Shown piece after piece: positions 54,470 through 63,261 of a stretch of 64,000 nt of DNA; position 1 is the first letter of the stretch; each line of letters opens with the position of its first letter. The DNA is from Candidatus Thorarchaeota archaeon (GTDB lineage Archaea > Asgardarchaeota > Thorarchaeia > Thorarchaeales > Thorarchaeaceae). The position numbers and the translations under genes are program-made. The notes beneath the pieces were generated by a model that was not told the origin of the DNA, made no database searches, and saw only the letters and a program-made list of their open reading frames with translations. The stretch is from assembly GCA_016933575.1 (NCBI GenBank), contig JAFGAR010000146.1, positions 50,130 through 114,129 on the forward strand, read 5' to 3'.

Positions 54470-55699
54470 TTAGGAACCCTCCGCCCAGTCAATGTATCTT
54501 CTGACATCCTCTGGGGGAGTAGCAGGTCTGATATTCTCAATAGCACTCAAGAAGTCATCCCTTGACACAGGTCGGATGTCTAAAATCTCTCTCTCATCAT
54601 CCATTCTTCCAGAACGCTGCAGGTCTCTTATTGGTTCCATAGATGCCTCTCTACAGACGATACTGATATCTCTCCCACTGTACCCCTCTGTGAGATCTGC
54701 AAGTTCTTCATAATCGACAGCTGGCGAGACCTCAATCTCTTCCATATGTATTTCCAGTATTGCCGCTCGTGCGGCTTTATCTGGTAACGGTACATGTAAT
54801 TTCTTCTCGAATCTAGACCTGAGTGCAAAGTCAATCTCCCATGGAAGATTCGTTGCTCCAATCACTGTCACTCTCTCATTCTGATTACTAGCAAGTCCTT
54901 GAAGTTCAGTGAGCAACTGTGTCTTCATTCGTCTCTCCCCGCCAACATCATCCCCAGAACGTGATACACCTATAGAGTCTAGTTCGTCGATGAATATGAT
55001 TGCTGGCTGATTCTTTCGTGCAAGTTCAAAGAGATGCATGACGAGACGCTCAGACTCACCAAGCCATTTACTTACAATATTAGCTGCTGACACATTGAAA
55101 AATGTGGCATTCACTTCGGATGCAACAGCTTTGGCGATAAGGGTCTTTCCACAACCAGCTGGACCATAAAACAGGATTCCTCTCCATGGCTGTCTTGCTT
55201 TTCCTTTGAATAACTCTGGATGTTTCATTGGTGTAATAATAGCATCACTGATTGCCTGTTTTGCATCCTGTAGACCAGCAACTTCTGACATCTTGATATT
55301 TGGCCGTTCAGAGATGATAGTATCTGATATCATTTCTCGGAGACGTTTTGTATCTTCATCAACATCTTGGTCCACAGATGTTTTTTGTCCAACTGAAACT
55401 GATTCTGCAGGACCAAAATCCGCCTTGGGTGGTTCTGTAAGACCATCTATTGGTCCTGCAGTCTTCTTTTTAATTCCTGAGAGAAATCTCACTCGATCTA
55501 CGCATTCCTGTGCTCGGTCGAAGTAATGTTTTCTGATTGATGGCAGCGATGCCGAATTTGACAATTTGATCAGAATCTTACTTGCCTTAAGGTAGAGCTG
55601 ACAAGCCTCGTTCTTAATCCCTCTCTGATCAAGTTCAATTGCTCTATCAAGTAGGCTCTTGAGGCCTCTATCCAACCGGTCATTATCTGATCCAGCCAT
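54470..55699 (-). CDS. vps4: Vps4-like AAA ATPase with N-terminal MIT domain
   Basis: Vps4 disassembles and remodels ESCRT-III filaments. The 409-residue protein begins with an MIT three-helix bundle (residues 5-75: LLDRAIELDQRGIKNEACQL, then HYFDRAQECVDRVRFL), which binds ESCRT-III tails. After a linker comes the AAA domain with Walker A GPAGCGKT at 179-186, Walker B IIFIDELD at 234-241, and the arginine-finger region FALRSRFEKK near 291-300. The C-terminus ends PPEDVRRYIDWAEGS, matching the family end. It is the first gene of a vps4-vps25 pair. The 514-base region upstream holds a relic gene and the ESCRT-III promoter. Confidence 0.95.
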   Translation of the reverse strand: MAGSDNDRLDRGLKSLLDRAIELDQRGIKNEACQLYLKASKILIKLSNSASLPSIRKHYFDRAQECVDRVRFLSGIKKKTAGPIDGLTEPPKADFGPAESVSVGQKTSVDQDVDEDTKRLREMISDTIISERPNIKMSEVAGLQDAKQAISDAIITPMKHPELFKGKARQPWRGILFYGPAGCGKTLIAKAVASEVNATFFNVSAANIVSKWLGESERLVMHLFELARKNQPAIIFIDELDSIGVSRSGDDVGGERRMKTQLLTELQGLASNQNERVTVIGATNLPWEIDFALRSRFEKKLHVPLPDKAARAAILEIHMEEIEVSPAVDYEELADLTEGYSGRDISIVCREASMEPIRDLQRSGRMDDEREILDIRPVSRDDFLSAIENIRPATPPEDVRRYIDWAEGS

Positions 55700-55942
55700 G
55701 CGAGTTCATGTCTACACAACCCGTAGGATGTTAAGACTTTCTGTGCTGATTATCGCATGATACATTTAGCGCCTTCTTGAGAGAATATTTGTGAAGGAAT
55801 TGGTAGATACAAAATAAACTGTCAAATTTGGATATAAATCAGATAACAATTGATACTACCTATGCTGACCAATACTAGTTGTGGACCTCTCTGCCTTCAT
55901 AACAGAAGGAAGCACATCACCAGAATCTGGTCCAGAAAAAGG

Positions 55943-56113
55943 TCATTCTTTCCCGCCGTCTTCAATTGTCCACCCATATGTATCAATAATATGCTGTCTT
56001 GCATCAGCAGCAGCGCCTGCGCTGTATTTTGAACCTCCCCCATGAAAAGCAACACCATGCTGCAAGATCAACTGCGACCATCCAATCAACAGGCTGTCCC
56101 CATATTGACCTAT
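55943..56113 (-). pseudogene. Relic C-terminus of a BspA-like/DUF285 surface protein
   Basis: Read on the minus strand, this stretch encodes GQYGDSLLIGWSQ, then AFHGGGSKYSAGAAADARQH, IIDTYGWTIEDGG and a stop at 55945-55943. This series (Y-D-x-LLIGW, F-x-GG-x-SKYSAGAAA-x-AR, YGWTI-x-DGG) is the hallmark end of DUF285/BspA-like repeat proteins found on archaeal and bacterial surfaces. The frame is blocked upstream by a stop near 56160 and has no start or repeats, so only the last 55-60 codons survive. The rest of the 55700-56213 spacer shows no gene; a TATA-like TTTTAAAC near 56153-56160 should drive the ESCRT-III gene. Confidence 0.72.
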
Positions 56114-56213
56114 GCTAGACTGGATGTTTAAACGGAATCCTGAACTGCGAAGGTTTTAAACGCTTACTTCTCTATCAACTGCTTGAAATAGTGCTCAACA
56201 CAGGGTGAACATC

Positions 56214-56822
56214 GTGCCATCAATTAGAAAGGCGTTTGCTTGGGGAAAGAAGAAACCTGACATCGGTGAAGTTTCGAGCCGTCTGAGAATCCTCAGTAAA
56301 CAACTTGCTCGACAACGAAACAAACTCGAAAAGGAAGAACGTGACACACGGGCTCGAGCAGTGCGAGCACGAAAGGGTGGGCAAACGGATGCATATCGAA
56401 CCTATGCGATGGAGATGGTCCGATTTCGACGATATGCACTCTCTGTGGACAAATCACGCCTTCAGATCCTGAAGATTTTGGCACACCTTAATCGAGCACA
56501 GACATCAGCTAAGACGTCCCTTGCCTTACAAGAAGTAGCCAAAATATTAGGAATGCTAGGTGACTCGACTGATGCATCAAAAGTAGTAGCGAACGTTGAT
56601 GAAATTGCACGTCGTCTTGAAGAGTTTGAGATTGAATCTAGTATTTCCGACGAGGCTCTCGATTCCACCATGGAGATATCATCTGATGATCTTGATGATG
56701 CCCTAGCTGAAATAGATGCTGAAGCTGGTCTAGGCGAGGCTGCTCCAGTACGGAGACCAAAGAGTGAGATAGAGTCCTTAGAAGATGATATCAAATCTCT
56801 TGAACGCGAACTTGGGATGTAG
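56214..56822 (+). CDS. ESCRT-III (Snf7/CHMP-like) protein
   Basis: ESCRT-III proteins polymerise on membranes to drive scission. The 202-residue protein has the Snf7-type layout: a basic N-terminus (MPSIRKAFAWGKKK) able to touch lipid, long amphipathic helices (LRILSKQLARQRNKLEKEER, ARAVRARKGG, YAMEMVRFRRYALSVDKSRL), then an acidic C-terminal half. The last residues, SLEDDIKSLERELGM, resemble a MIM1 motif that would dock on the Vps4 MIT domain. Translation starts at GTG 56214, with GGGTGA at 56203-56208. I cannot decide between the Vps2/24/46-like and Vps20/32/60-like groups. It is convergent with the B-box/GRAM protein gene. Confidence 0.9.
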   Translation: MPSIRKAFAWGKKKPDIGEVSSRLRILSKQLARQRNKLEKEERDTRARAVRARKGGQTDAYRTYAMEMVRFRRYALSVDKSRLQILKILAHLNRAQTSAKTSLALQEVAKILGMLGDSTDASKVVANVDEIARRLEEFEIESSISDEALDSTMEISSDDLDDALAEIDAEAGLGEAAPVRRPKSEIESLEDDIKSLERELGM

Positions 56823-56830
56823 ACCCAGAT

Positions 56831-58408
56831 TTACCTGAGTCGATCACGGGTATCTCTTGATTGACGTTCTAACTCTCTCCTATTATGGTAGGAGTCTCTC
56901 ATGAGATCTTTGTATCTTCGAATGAAGTCTTCAGTGACCAAACGTCCATCTCGTAAGAGGTGCACGGTCTCTCGAAGGGCCTGACGAATTGATTCTGCAT
57001 CCCTCTGTAGAGCATCAATAGACACTTGTGGTCGATATTGCGGATTATAGTCCCTATTCGGTTCACTTTGCCTTCCGAGAGTTCTTTCTAGTTCATCTCT
57101 GAAGCTATCTGGCGTGGCGTATCCCGCACCAAATGGAACATTACCCGTCTGATATCTTGGATGTGGCCATTGTTGTGGAGGACGTTCAAAACGTGTGTCT
57201 ACGGGTCGAGGTTCATCATGTTTTGAATTGGGCGAAAGTAGTGAATAGACCATCCCTTCAATCTTCAATCGCACATCGCTAATACTCATCTCTTCTTGCT
57301 CTAGCTTCCGAACTCGCTTCATATCCGTCTGAATATATCTCTCAAACTTGCGCGCAATCTCAATGTAGTCTGGTAATACCTTCTTCGTTTGGTCGCTGCA
57401 TGAGATCCTGACATCTCCCTGTTTGAGTTTGAGAACCAACCTCTTCCTCAAACGACCATCTTCCTCTAGTGACTTGAGATATATTAATGGAAAATCAAAG
57501 ATAACTTCCATTTTCCGTCTGACTCTTCCTGTTTCCGCGATTAGTAGAAGTCTCTTATTTGTGACATACAGAGTCCCAATCGCCTTGTCATTCTTCAAAA
57601 AGTCACTACCATTCACTTTCACATCTGGCAGAGCACAGACAGGCAATTCTCCTACTGCGAGCTGAGCATTATCATAGAAGTCTGTAAATTGATTCTTATA
57701 ATATTCAAGACCATCCAGTTGTCTTTTGACTTCCTTGAGTGTAATTCGAAGCGGTTCGAGCGCCTCGTCAACGTTTTGTTTGTAGTATATTCCCAATTCA
57801 GTTATACGATTAGTGATACCTTCAATGAACGGAAACTGCGATGGATTCCATCTAGTATAGTCAACAAAGTTCTTAGTTTCTGCAGCCATTCTGCGAGCTA
57901 CTATCTCAGCCTGATTTCCAATCCGATTCTTCAGAGCAGGCAATTCCTCTTGGATCGCCTCAATTTTTTCTTCCAACCATCGATAGTGGAGGAAGTTCGC
58001 CATTCTCAGAGAAACCAACAGCCTCTTTGTTACTGTCAGTTTATTATTGAACTCCCGGAGTTTTGTATGACCATATTGAATGTTCATTATAGAGTGACGC
58101 ATCTCAAGGGCTAGTTTTCTTCTTTTATCCTCCAGTATCTCAACACGAGACGAATGACATGTAGGACAAATATCCACAGTACGTCTTCCTTTGGTGAGAT
58201 TCTCTGACTCACACTCCGGACAACGTTCGAATTTCTCCCCTGGAATCGGTTCTCCTAAAGAATGGTGGCAGTTTCCACAGACGATGTACTCATTTGACCT
58301 ATTATCAAGGCAGTCTGAACAGAGTACCATTCCACAGTCTTCACAGATGTGCGTAGCTCTATTGTTCTGACAGGACTTGCATCTCTCAAGTGTAGAATCT
58401 TCTGTCAT
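56831..58408 (-). CDS. B-box/zinc-ribbon, coiled-coil, GRAM/PH-like domain protein next to the ESCRT genes
   Basis: A 525-residue protein of unusual architecture. Residues 10-47 carry a B-box-like set of Cys (C10, C13, C22, C25, C30, C33, C44, C47) and 63-84 a zinc ribbon (C63, C66, C81, C84). Residues 95-245 are helical and largely coiled coil. Residues 253-360 look like a GRAM/PH domain: GTLYVTNKRLLLIAETGRV, then FDFPLIYLKSL and LVLKLKQGDVRISC. The last 140 residues are rich in Pro, Arg and Gln. GRAM/PH folds often bind phospholipids, and zinc fingers can bind ubiquitin, a pairing seen in the Vps36 GLUE/NZF region. Only the location ties it to ESCRT; the function is inference. Confidence 0.78.
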   Translation of the reverse strand: MTEDSTLERCKSCQNNRATHICEDCGMVLCSDCLDNRSNEYIVCGNCHHSLGEPIPGEKFERCPECESENLTKGRRTVDICPTCHSSRVEILEDKRRKLALEMRHSIMNIQYGHTKLREFNNKLTVTKRLLVSLRMANFLHYRWLEEKIEAIQEELPALKNRIGNQAEIVARRMAAETKNFVDYTRWNPSQFPFIEGITNRITELGIYYKQNVDEALEPLRITLKEVKRQLDGLEYYKNQFTDFYDNAQLAVGELPVCALPDVKVNGSDFLKNDKAIGTLYVTNKRLLLIAETGRVRRKMEVIFDFPLIYLKSLEEDGRLRKRLVLKLKQGDVRISCSDQTKKVLPDYIEIARKFERYIQTDMKRVRKLEQEEMSISDVRLKIEGMVYSLLSPNSKHDEPRPVDTRFERPPQQWPHPRYQTGNVPFGAGYATPDSFRDELERTLGRQSEPNRDYNPQYRPQVSIDALQRDAESIRQALRETVHLLRDGRLVTEDFIRRYKDLMRDSYHNRRELERQSRDTRDRLR

Positions 58409-58567
58409 ATGAGTACCTCCGGTAGTCTAATTCCATTGGGAAGATTATCCAAGAATAACCCGTGTATTACTCCTGAAACATTGTAGCTGATGATTGAATG
58501 TCACAATGTCCAAGCCACATTAGTTAAAACCAGTAGTTCTTTGCGACACCTTAGAAAGGAGATTGAT

Positions 58568-59953
58568 ATGGAAGACCTCGCACAAGCAGCAATTGATGCT
58601 GCTTTGAAGACTGGTGTAAGTTTCGCTGATGTGCGAATCGAGAACACTAAGACTACAATCATCGAGATCAGTGATGGTGTTTCGAAACAATCACTAAGCT
58701 CCCGCTTACGAGGCGCCGGAATTCGTGCATTCATTGATGGTGCCTGGGCTTTCGCGCAGACAACAGACCTAACGAACTCAGGAATGCAGGCAACTGGCGA
58801 ATCGGTAGCAAAGATGGCGATTGCTACAAAGGAGCGTGTTGCTGAAAAGTTTACTATCGACGGCCCCTCCTTTCAAGGTCACTTTGAGTATAAAGTATCG
58901 AAACCTTTCGATAGTATTTCTATTGATGAGAAAATGGCTCTTGTAAAAATGATTGACGACCAGGCAAGAGACTTTGATAAACGGATAGCCTCAACCCGGT
59001 CTGTATATGGCGACCTATGGACTGAATTATACATTGCTAACTCACTTGGAACGAATATCTACACTCAGAACTCAATTCCGCGACTAATATCCGCGCCTAC
59101 AGCCAAAGATGGTCCAAATAGACAACGCACATTCAAATCAATAGGGGTTCGGGGTGGATATGAAATCATGAGTACTGATGATGCCCAAAACATTGGTACT
59201 GAAGCTGCGAAGCTTGTCATTGATCTCCTTTCCTCTGTATCCGCCAAAGGAGGAACATATGATGTTGTCATGGATCCAATCTTGAATGGTGTTATGATTC
59301 ATGAAGCATTTGGCCATGCAGCTGAAGCTGATAATTGGCCAGCTCATTCCACGGTTCTTGAAGACAAGATAGGAAAGTCTGTTGGTCCTGACTATCTCAA
59401 TATTACTGATGATCCCACACTCAAAGACCAACGGGGTTCCTTCGAGTATGATTGGGAAGGTACCCGGACTAAGAAACGTGGTCTGGTCAAAGATGGTATA
59501 CTGACAGAAGTCCTACACAGTCTTGAGACTGCTAGTAGAATGGCGCTTGAACCTAATGGAGCAGCCAGAAGTCAATCCTTCATGTACGAACCACTTCCGC
59601 GAATGAGTAACACCTTCATGGAGCCAGGTGATTGGAATGTGGTAGAACTCATCGAAGATACAAAGACTGGAATTCTCCTCTGCAATTTCAACTATGGTTA
59701 TACCCAACCTGCAAAAGGGCAATTCATGTTCCAAGCTAGCCATGGATATCTGATTGAAAATGGAGAGATTGGACTGATGGTACGTGATGTATCGCTTGCA
59801 GGTAACATCCTTGAGGTCCTCGCAAAGGTGGATGCGATTGGAGATGACTTTATGCTGGATGCAGGAAGCTGTGGGAAAGGCGGGCAAGCCATTCCGACAA
59901 CTACAGGAGGTCCTCATGCGAGAATTAGACAGGTTCCCGTAGGAGGTATGTAG
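58568..59953 (+). CDS. tldD: TldD metalloprotease subunit
   Basis: TldD forms a heterodimer with TldE that degrades unfolded peptides; TldD carries the zinc site. The 461-residue protein has the motif HEAFGHAAEAD (HExxxH) near residues 243-248, a typical DPTLKDQRGSFEYDWEGT segment, and the C-terminal DAGSCGKGGQ. I chose ATG 58568 because AAAGGAGATTGAT lies right upstream; an in-frame start at 58490 adds a 26-residue stretch without homology. tldE begins one base after the stop. Confidence 0.95.
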   Translation: MEDLAQAAIDAALKTGVSFADVRIENTKTTIIEISDGVSKQSLSSRLRGAGIRAFIDGAWAFAQTTDLTNSGMQATGESVAKMAIATKERVAEKFTIDGPSFQGHFEYKVSKPFDSISIDEKMALVKMIDDQARDFDKRIASTRSVYGDLWTELYIANSLGTNIYTQNSIPRLISAPTAKDGPNRQRTFKSIGVRGGYEIMSTDDAQNIGTEAAKLVIDLLSSVSAKGGTYDVVMDPILNGVMIHEAFGHAAEADNWPAHSTVLEDKIGKSVGPDYLNITDDPTLKDQRGSFEYDWEGTRTKKRGLVKDGILTEVLHSLETASRMALEPNGAARSQSFMYEPLPRMSNTFMEPGDWNVVELIEDTKTGILLCNFNYGYTQPAKGQFMFQASHGYLIENGEIGLMVRDVSLAGNILEVLAKVDAIGDDFMLDAGSCGKGGQAIPTTTGGPHARIRQVPVGGM

Positions 59954-59954
59954 A

Positions 59955-61304
59955 ATGGATACCAATCTTCTCGATATTGCTGAGAAAGCTGTAAATCTTG
60001 CAGAAAGACAAGGTGCTGATCAAGCTGAGGTATACATCGGACGAATTCAATCCTTTGAGATAGAAGCAGAGAACAATGCAATAAAATATGCCAGTGAACG
60101 AATTGATGCAGGAATAGGAATTCGCACCATCGTTGGTAAGAAAATTGGTTTTGCCTATGTGACTACATTGGATGATACTGATATTCAAGAAGCTGTGTCA
60201 AATTCATTAAGCCTTGCTAGGGCATCTATCCCCGATCCTGATTTTGTTTCCTTACCAGACTATTCTAGTGACTATCATCAGACAAGAGGTCTCTTTGATA
60301 AACGGATTCAAGACCTTACTTCTGAAGAAGCCGCAGAAATCATAATTCGAATCATCGATACATCAAAGCAATTACTGGTAGATCGCGATTACGCAATTGA
60401 AGCTGCTGTGTATACATCATCCAGCTCCAGTGCTATCGTAAATTCTTTGGGTATTTCAAAGTCTGAGTCTAAGACCTTTATCTCCGTCAATGGAACCTCC
60501 ATCATCAAGGAAGATGGCGATCAGACTCTCAGTTATGATTATCAACTATCTCGCAATTTTGATGATATTGACCCAGAGTGGGTCGGGGAGAGCTCAGCTT
60601 CTCTCGCCATAAAAGCGCTCCATCCAAAGACCATTGAGGGAGGAGAGATGCCAGTGATTTTTGCTCCTCTTGGAGCCAGTGCCATTCTCGGGCGAGGATT
60701 TGCAGGCGCTATCAATGCAGAAGAAGTCCAGATGGGTCGTTCTTACATTGCTGATGCATTCGGTGAAAAGATAGCTTCAGACAAGCTTGAAATTATTGAT
60801 GACGGAGTCTTGCCTAGTGGTATTGGATCTAGAACATATGATGCTGAGGGATACAGGTCACAACGGACTGTGATCATTGAGGGTGGTGTTTTGAAGAGTC
60901 TTCTTCATAATTCCTATACTGCAAACAAAGATGATGTTGAGAATACTGGAAATGCAAGTCGTCCATCATATTCTGGTCTACCTAGTATCTCAACTAGCAA
61001 TTTCATGGTGAAACCTGGTAAAGGCGACCTTGAAGAATTCATCTCAGAAACCAAGAGAGGTGTGGTCTGTAGGAATACCGGGGACCTTCCCAATATGACA
61101 ACAGGCGACCTTAGTGCCATGATTATGGAGGGTTACTATATTGAGGATGGCGAGATTCAACATGCTCTCAAGAACACACTCATTGGAATAAACATGAAAC
61201 AATTGCTTCAACGTATCGCACATGTCGGTAACGATATTCGCACAGCTTCTGCGATGATCACACCCTCACTTGTAATCGAGAGAGCAAATATCACATCAGG
61301 ATAG
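59955..61304 (+). CDS. tldE: TldE/PmbA, partner of TldD
   Basis: A 449-residue TldD-family protein that lacks the HExxxH zinc motif, as expected for the TldE/PmbA subunit. It has the shared N-terminal pattern GADQAEVYIGRIQSFEIEAEN and IGIRTIVGKKIGFAYVT, and the C-terminal NTGDLPNMTTGDLSAMIMEG with GINMKQLLQRIAHVGND. It starts directly after tldD with GTAGGAGGT as ribosome-binding site inside the end of that gene, so the two subunits should be made in equal amounts. It is convergent with argS (1 base between ends). Confidence 0.95.
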   Translation: MDTNLLDIAEKAVNLAERQGADQAEVYIGRIQSFEIEAENNAIKYASERIDAGIGIRTIVGKKIGFAYVTTLDDTDIQEAVSNSLSLARASIPDPDFVSLPDYSSDYHQTRGLFDKRIQDLTSEEAAEIIIRIIDTSKQLLVDRDYAIEAAVYTSSSSSAIVNSLGISKSESKTFISVNGTSIIKEDGDQTLSYDYQLSRNFDDIDPEWVGESSASLAIKALHPKTIEGGEMPVIFAPLGASAILGRGFAGAINAEEVQMGRSYIADAFGEKIASDKLEIIDDGVLPSGIGSRTYDAEGYRSQRTVIIEGGVLKSLLHNSYTANKDDVENTGNASRPSYSGLPSISTSNFMVKPGKGDLEEFISETKRGVVCRNTGDLPNMTTGDLSAMIMEGYYIEDGEIQHALKNTLIGINMKQLLQRIAHVGNDIRTASAMITPSLVIERANITSG

Positions 61305-61305
61305 A

Positions 61306-63261
61306 TTACATTCGCTCTACAACTGGAATTCCTAGTAATTTCAGGCAGTTAGTCATTGTGATCCTGTAGGCCTCTACAAGGGTCAATCTTGCATCCTTCA
61401 CTTCTTGGTCTGCCTTTAGAACAGGACAAGAGTCGTAGAATTTACTGAATAATGTCGCCAAACCATAGCCATAAGCTGTGAGTCTATTTGCATTGAAACT
61501 CGTACCCCAGAGTTCCTTCTTCATTGACCGTACTACTTCGAGTATCTCCTCTGGGAATCTCGATAATGCCTTTATTAGGTCATACTCCGCATCCGAAACA
61601 AGCAGTCCTAGGTCAGCTTTTCCTTCTGATGCTCTATCAACCTTTTCTAGAATTCTATGTGCACGTGCAAGGGAATATTGAAGATATGGCGATGCATCAC
61701 CTTGGAAGTCCAACGCCTCCTCCCAACGGAAGGTGATCTTTCTATCTGGTGACGCATTCAGCATGAAATATCGAACTGCACCGACAGCAACTTGATTTGC
61801 TATTTGTTTCTTTAGTTCATCTTTCTCATCGGGATTTCTTTTTTCAACCTCAATCAATGCAAGTTCAGTAGCTTTATCCAAGACATCATCAGTCGAATAT
61901 CCAATCCATGTCCCTTGTCTTCCTGAGAAGTCTTGTCCCTCAAGGCCTACGAACTCGTAGCCTATATGGTGTGACGCCTCACTCTCTTTATGATACCCCA
62001 TGAGATCAAGGATGGTGTAGACCATTCTCTGCGGGTGCGCCTGTCGTGATGCAATTACATTGAGCACAAGGTCGAACTTACCTAGATTCAAATCATCTCC
62101 ATCAACAGCAGTTCTTCTGATCTCTTTTCCATTAGGTTGTTTTTCAAAGACCTTGTACTTGAATGGGTCTTTGACCACACCAAATTTCCATAGCTGAAGG
62201 GCTACATCTGCCCCTGTGTATGTTCTTGTACCATCTGATCTGAATAGAATCTTGTAAGGATCCTTCATGTCCTTGAACTCGTCGATTACCGAGAGGTCTG
62301 CTACTATGCATCCTGCCTTCTCCCCTTCCTCAAGTTTGGTGATGTTCTTGTTTTTCATGATCATCTTTCTTACTTTCTCTAGAAGGCCGCTATGCGCGAT
62401 AGCACTCTCCCATACCTGATAGTCGTGAAATATTCCAAGCCGGTATGCTGTTTGATACTGTGCCTTCACGCACCTATCAACCATCCTCTCGCTCAGCTTA
62501 GCCTCTTCACTATCTAATTCCTCAATCTTTCTAGAGACCTCTCTTACTTCTCTTTTGATATTCTCATCAGTGTCAAAAGCCTCTTGAACGGCGACATATA
62601 GATGTCCTAGATAATGGTCATATTTTATATCGGGCTTTTGTTCTCCGACCTGTTTCAATTTCCATATTAATTCAGCAATCTGCAAACCTAGATCATTAAT
62701 GTAATCAAGACGGACTATCTCATATCCTACTTGTTGTAATATATTCGATAATGTATCACCAAGAACTGCATTTCTTGTGTGTCCGATATGCCATGGTTTG
62801 GAAGGATTTACAGCTGGCGACTCAATAAGTGCGCGTAGTCCTCTATATTCTGTACTCTTTCCATACCTGTCTGCAGTCTTAATTATGGATTTAATGGTTA
62901 TCTCAGCAAGTACTGCTCGATTGAGAAAGATATTGATATATGGTCCTTTAACCTGCACCTCTTGAATGAGTGGTTCCTTCTCCACAAGATCGGTTAGCTT
63001 CGGAAGCATATCTGCTGCTATGGCTGCAGGATTCTTCTTGAATGTCTTTGCGAGAGAAAAGGCAATTGTTGTTGCTAGGTCTCCAAGTGTAGAGTCGGGC
63101 GGTATCTCAATTGTTTCTTCCACTCTTTCAACAGGGAGCGAAGTCGCTTGAGCTAGCATCTCCACTACAACATCTCTTATCTTATGCCATGGATTGTCTG
63201 CAATTGCCTTAGACACGAGACCATACTCCTCTTCTGATGTATAGAAGTTGAATTGCTTCAT
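61306..63261 (-). CDS. argS: Arginyl-tRNA synthetase
   Basis: A class I synthetase of 651 residues. The N-terminal Add-1 domain covers about residues 20-110. The HIGH motif is seen in NPSKPWHIGHTRNAVLGD, preceded by LIESPAVNPS. Arg-binding and catalytic segments DYINDLGLQIAEL and YTGADVALQLWK follow. The C-terminal helical DALR domain contains SPYLQYSLARAHRIL and VEAYRITMTNCLKLLGI, which contact the anticodon. The KMSKS loop is not obvious (SGRQGTWIGY stands at that place), as in many archaeal ArgRS. It would charge the two tRNA-Arg genes in this window. Confidence 0.97.
   Translation of the reverse strand: MKQFNFYTSEEEYGLVSKAIADNPWHKIRDVVVEMLAQATSLPVERVEETIEIPPDSTLGDLATTIAFSLAKTFKKNPAAIAADMLPKLTDLVEKEPLIQEVQVKGPYINIFLNRAVLAEITIKSIIKTADRYGKSTEYRGLRALIESPAVNPSKPWHIGHTRNAVLGDTLSNILQQVGYEIVRLDYINDLGLQIAELIWKLKQVGEQKPDIKYDHYLGHLYVAVQEAFDTDENIKREVREVSRKIEELDSEEAKLSERMVDRCVKAQYQTAYRLGIFHDYQVWESAIAHSGLLEKVRKMIMKNKNITKLEEGEKAGCIVADLSVIDEFKDMKDPYKILFRSDGTRTYTGADVALQLWKFGVVKDPFKYKVFEKQPNGKEIRRTAVDGDDLNLGKFDLVLNVIASRQAHPQRMVYTILDLMGYHKESEASHHIGYEFVGLEGQDFSGRQGTWIGYSTDDVLDKATELALIEVEKRNPDEKDELKKQIANQVAVGAVRYFMLNASPDRKITFRWEEALDFQGDASPYLQYSLARAHRILEKVDRASEGKADLGLLVSDAEYDLIKALSRFPEEILEVVRSMKKELWGTSFNANRLTAYGYGLATLFSKFYDSCPVLKADQEVKDARLTLVEAYRITMTNCLKLLGIPVVERM

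Noticed and set aside
55850..56032. A 60-residue plus-strand frame in the spacer between vps4 and the ESCRT-III gene
   Set aside because: The opposite strand of the same stretch encodes the BspA-like relic, which explains the open frame.
52983..58408. Ubiquitin-system genes (E1, E2, JAMM peptidase) expected near some Asgard ESCRT loci
   Set aside because: None of the neighbouring proteins shows a ubiquitin-like, E1, E2 or JAMM motif, so none is claimed here.
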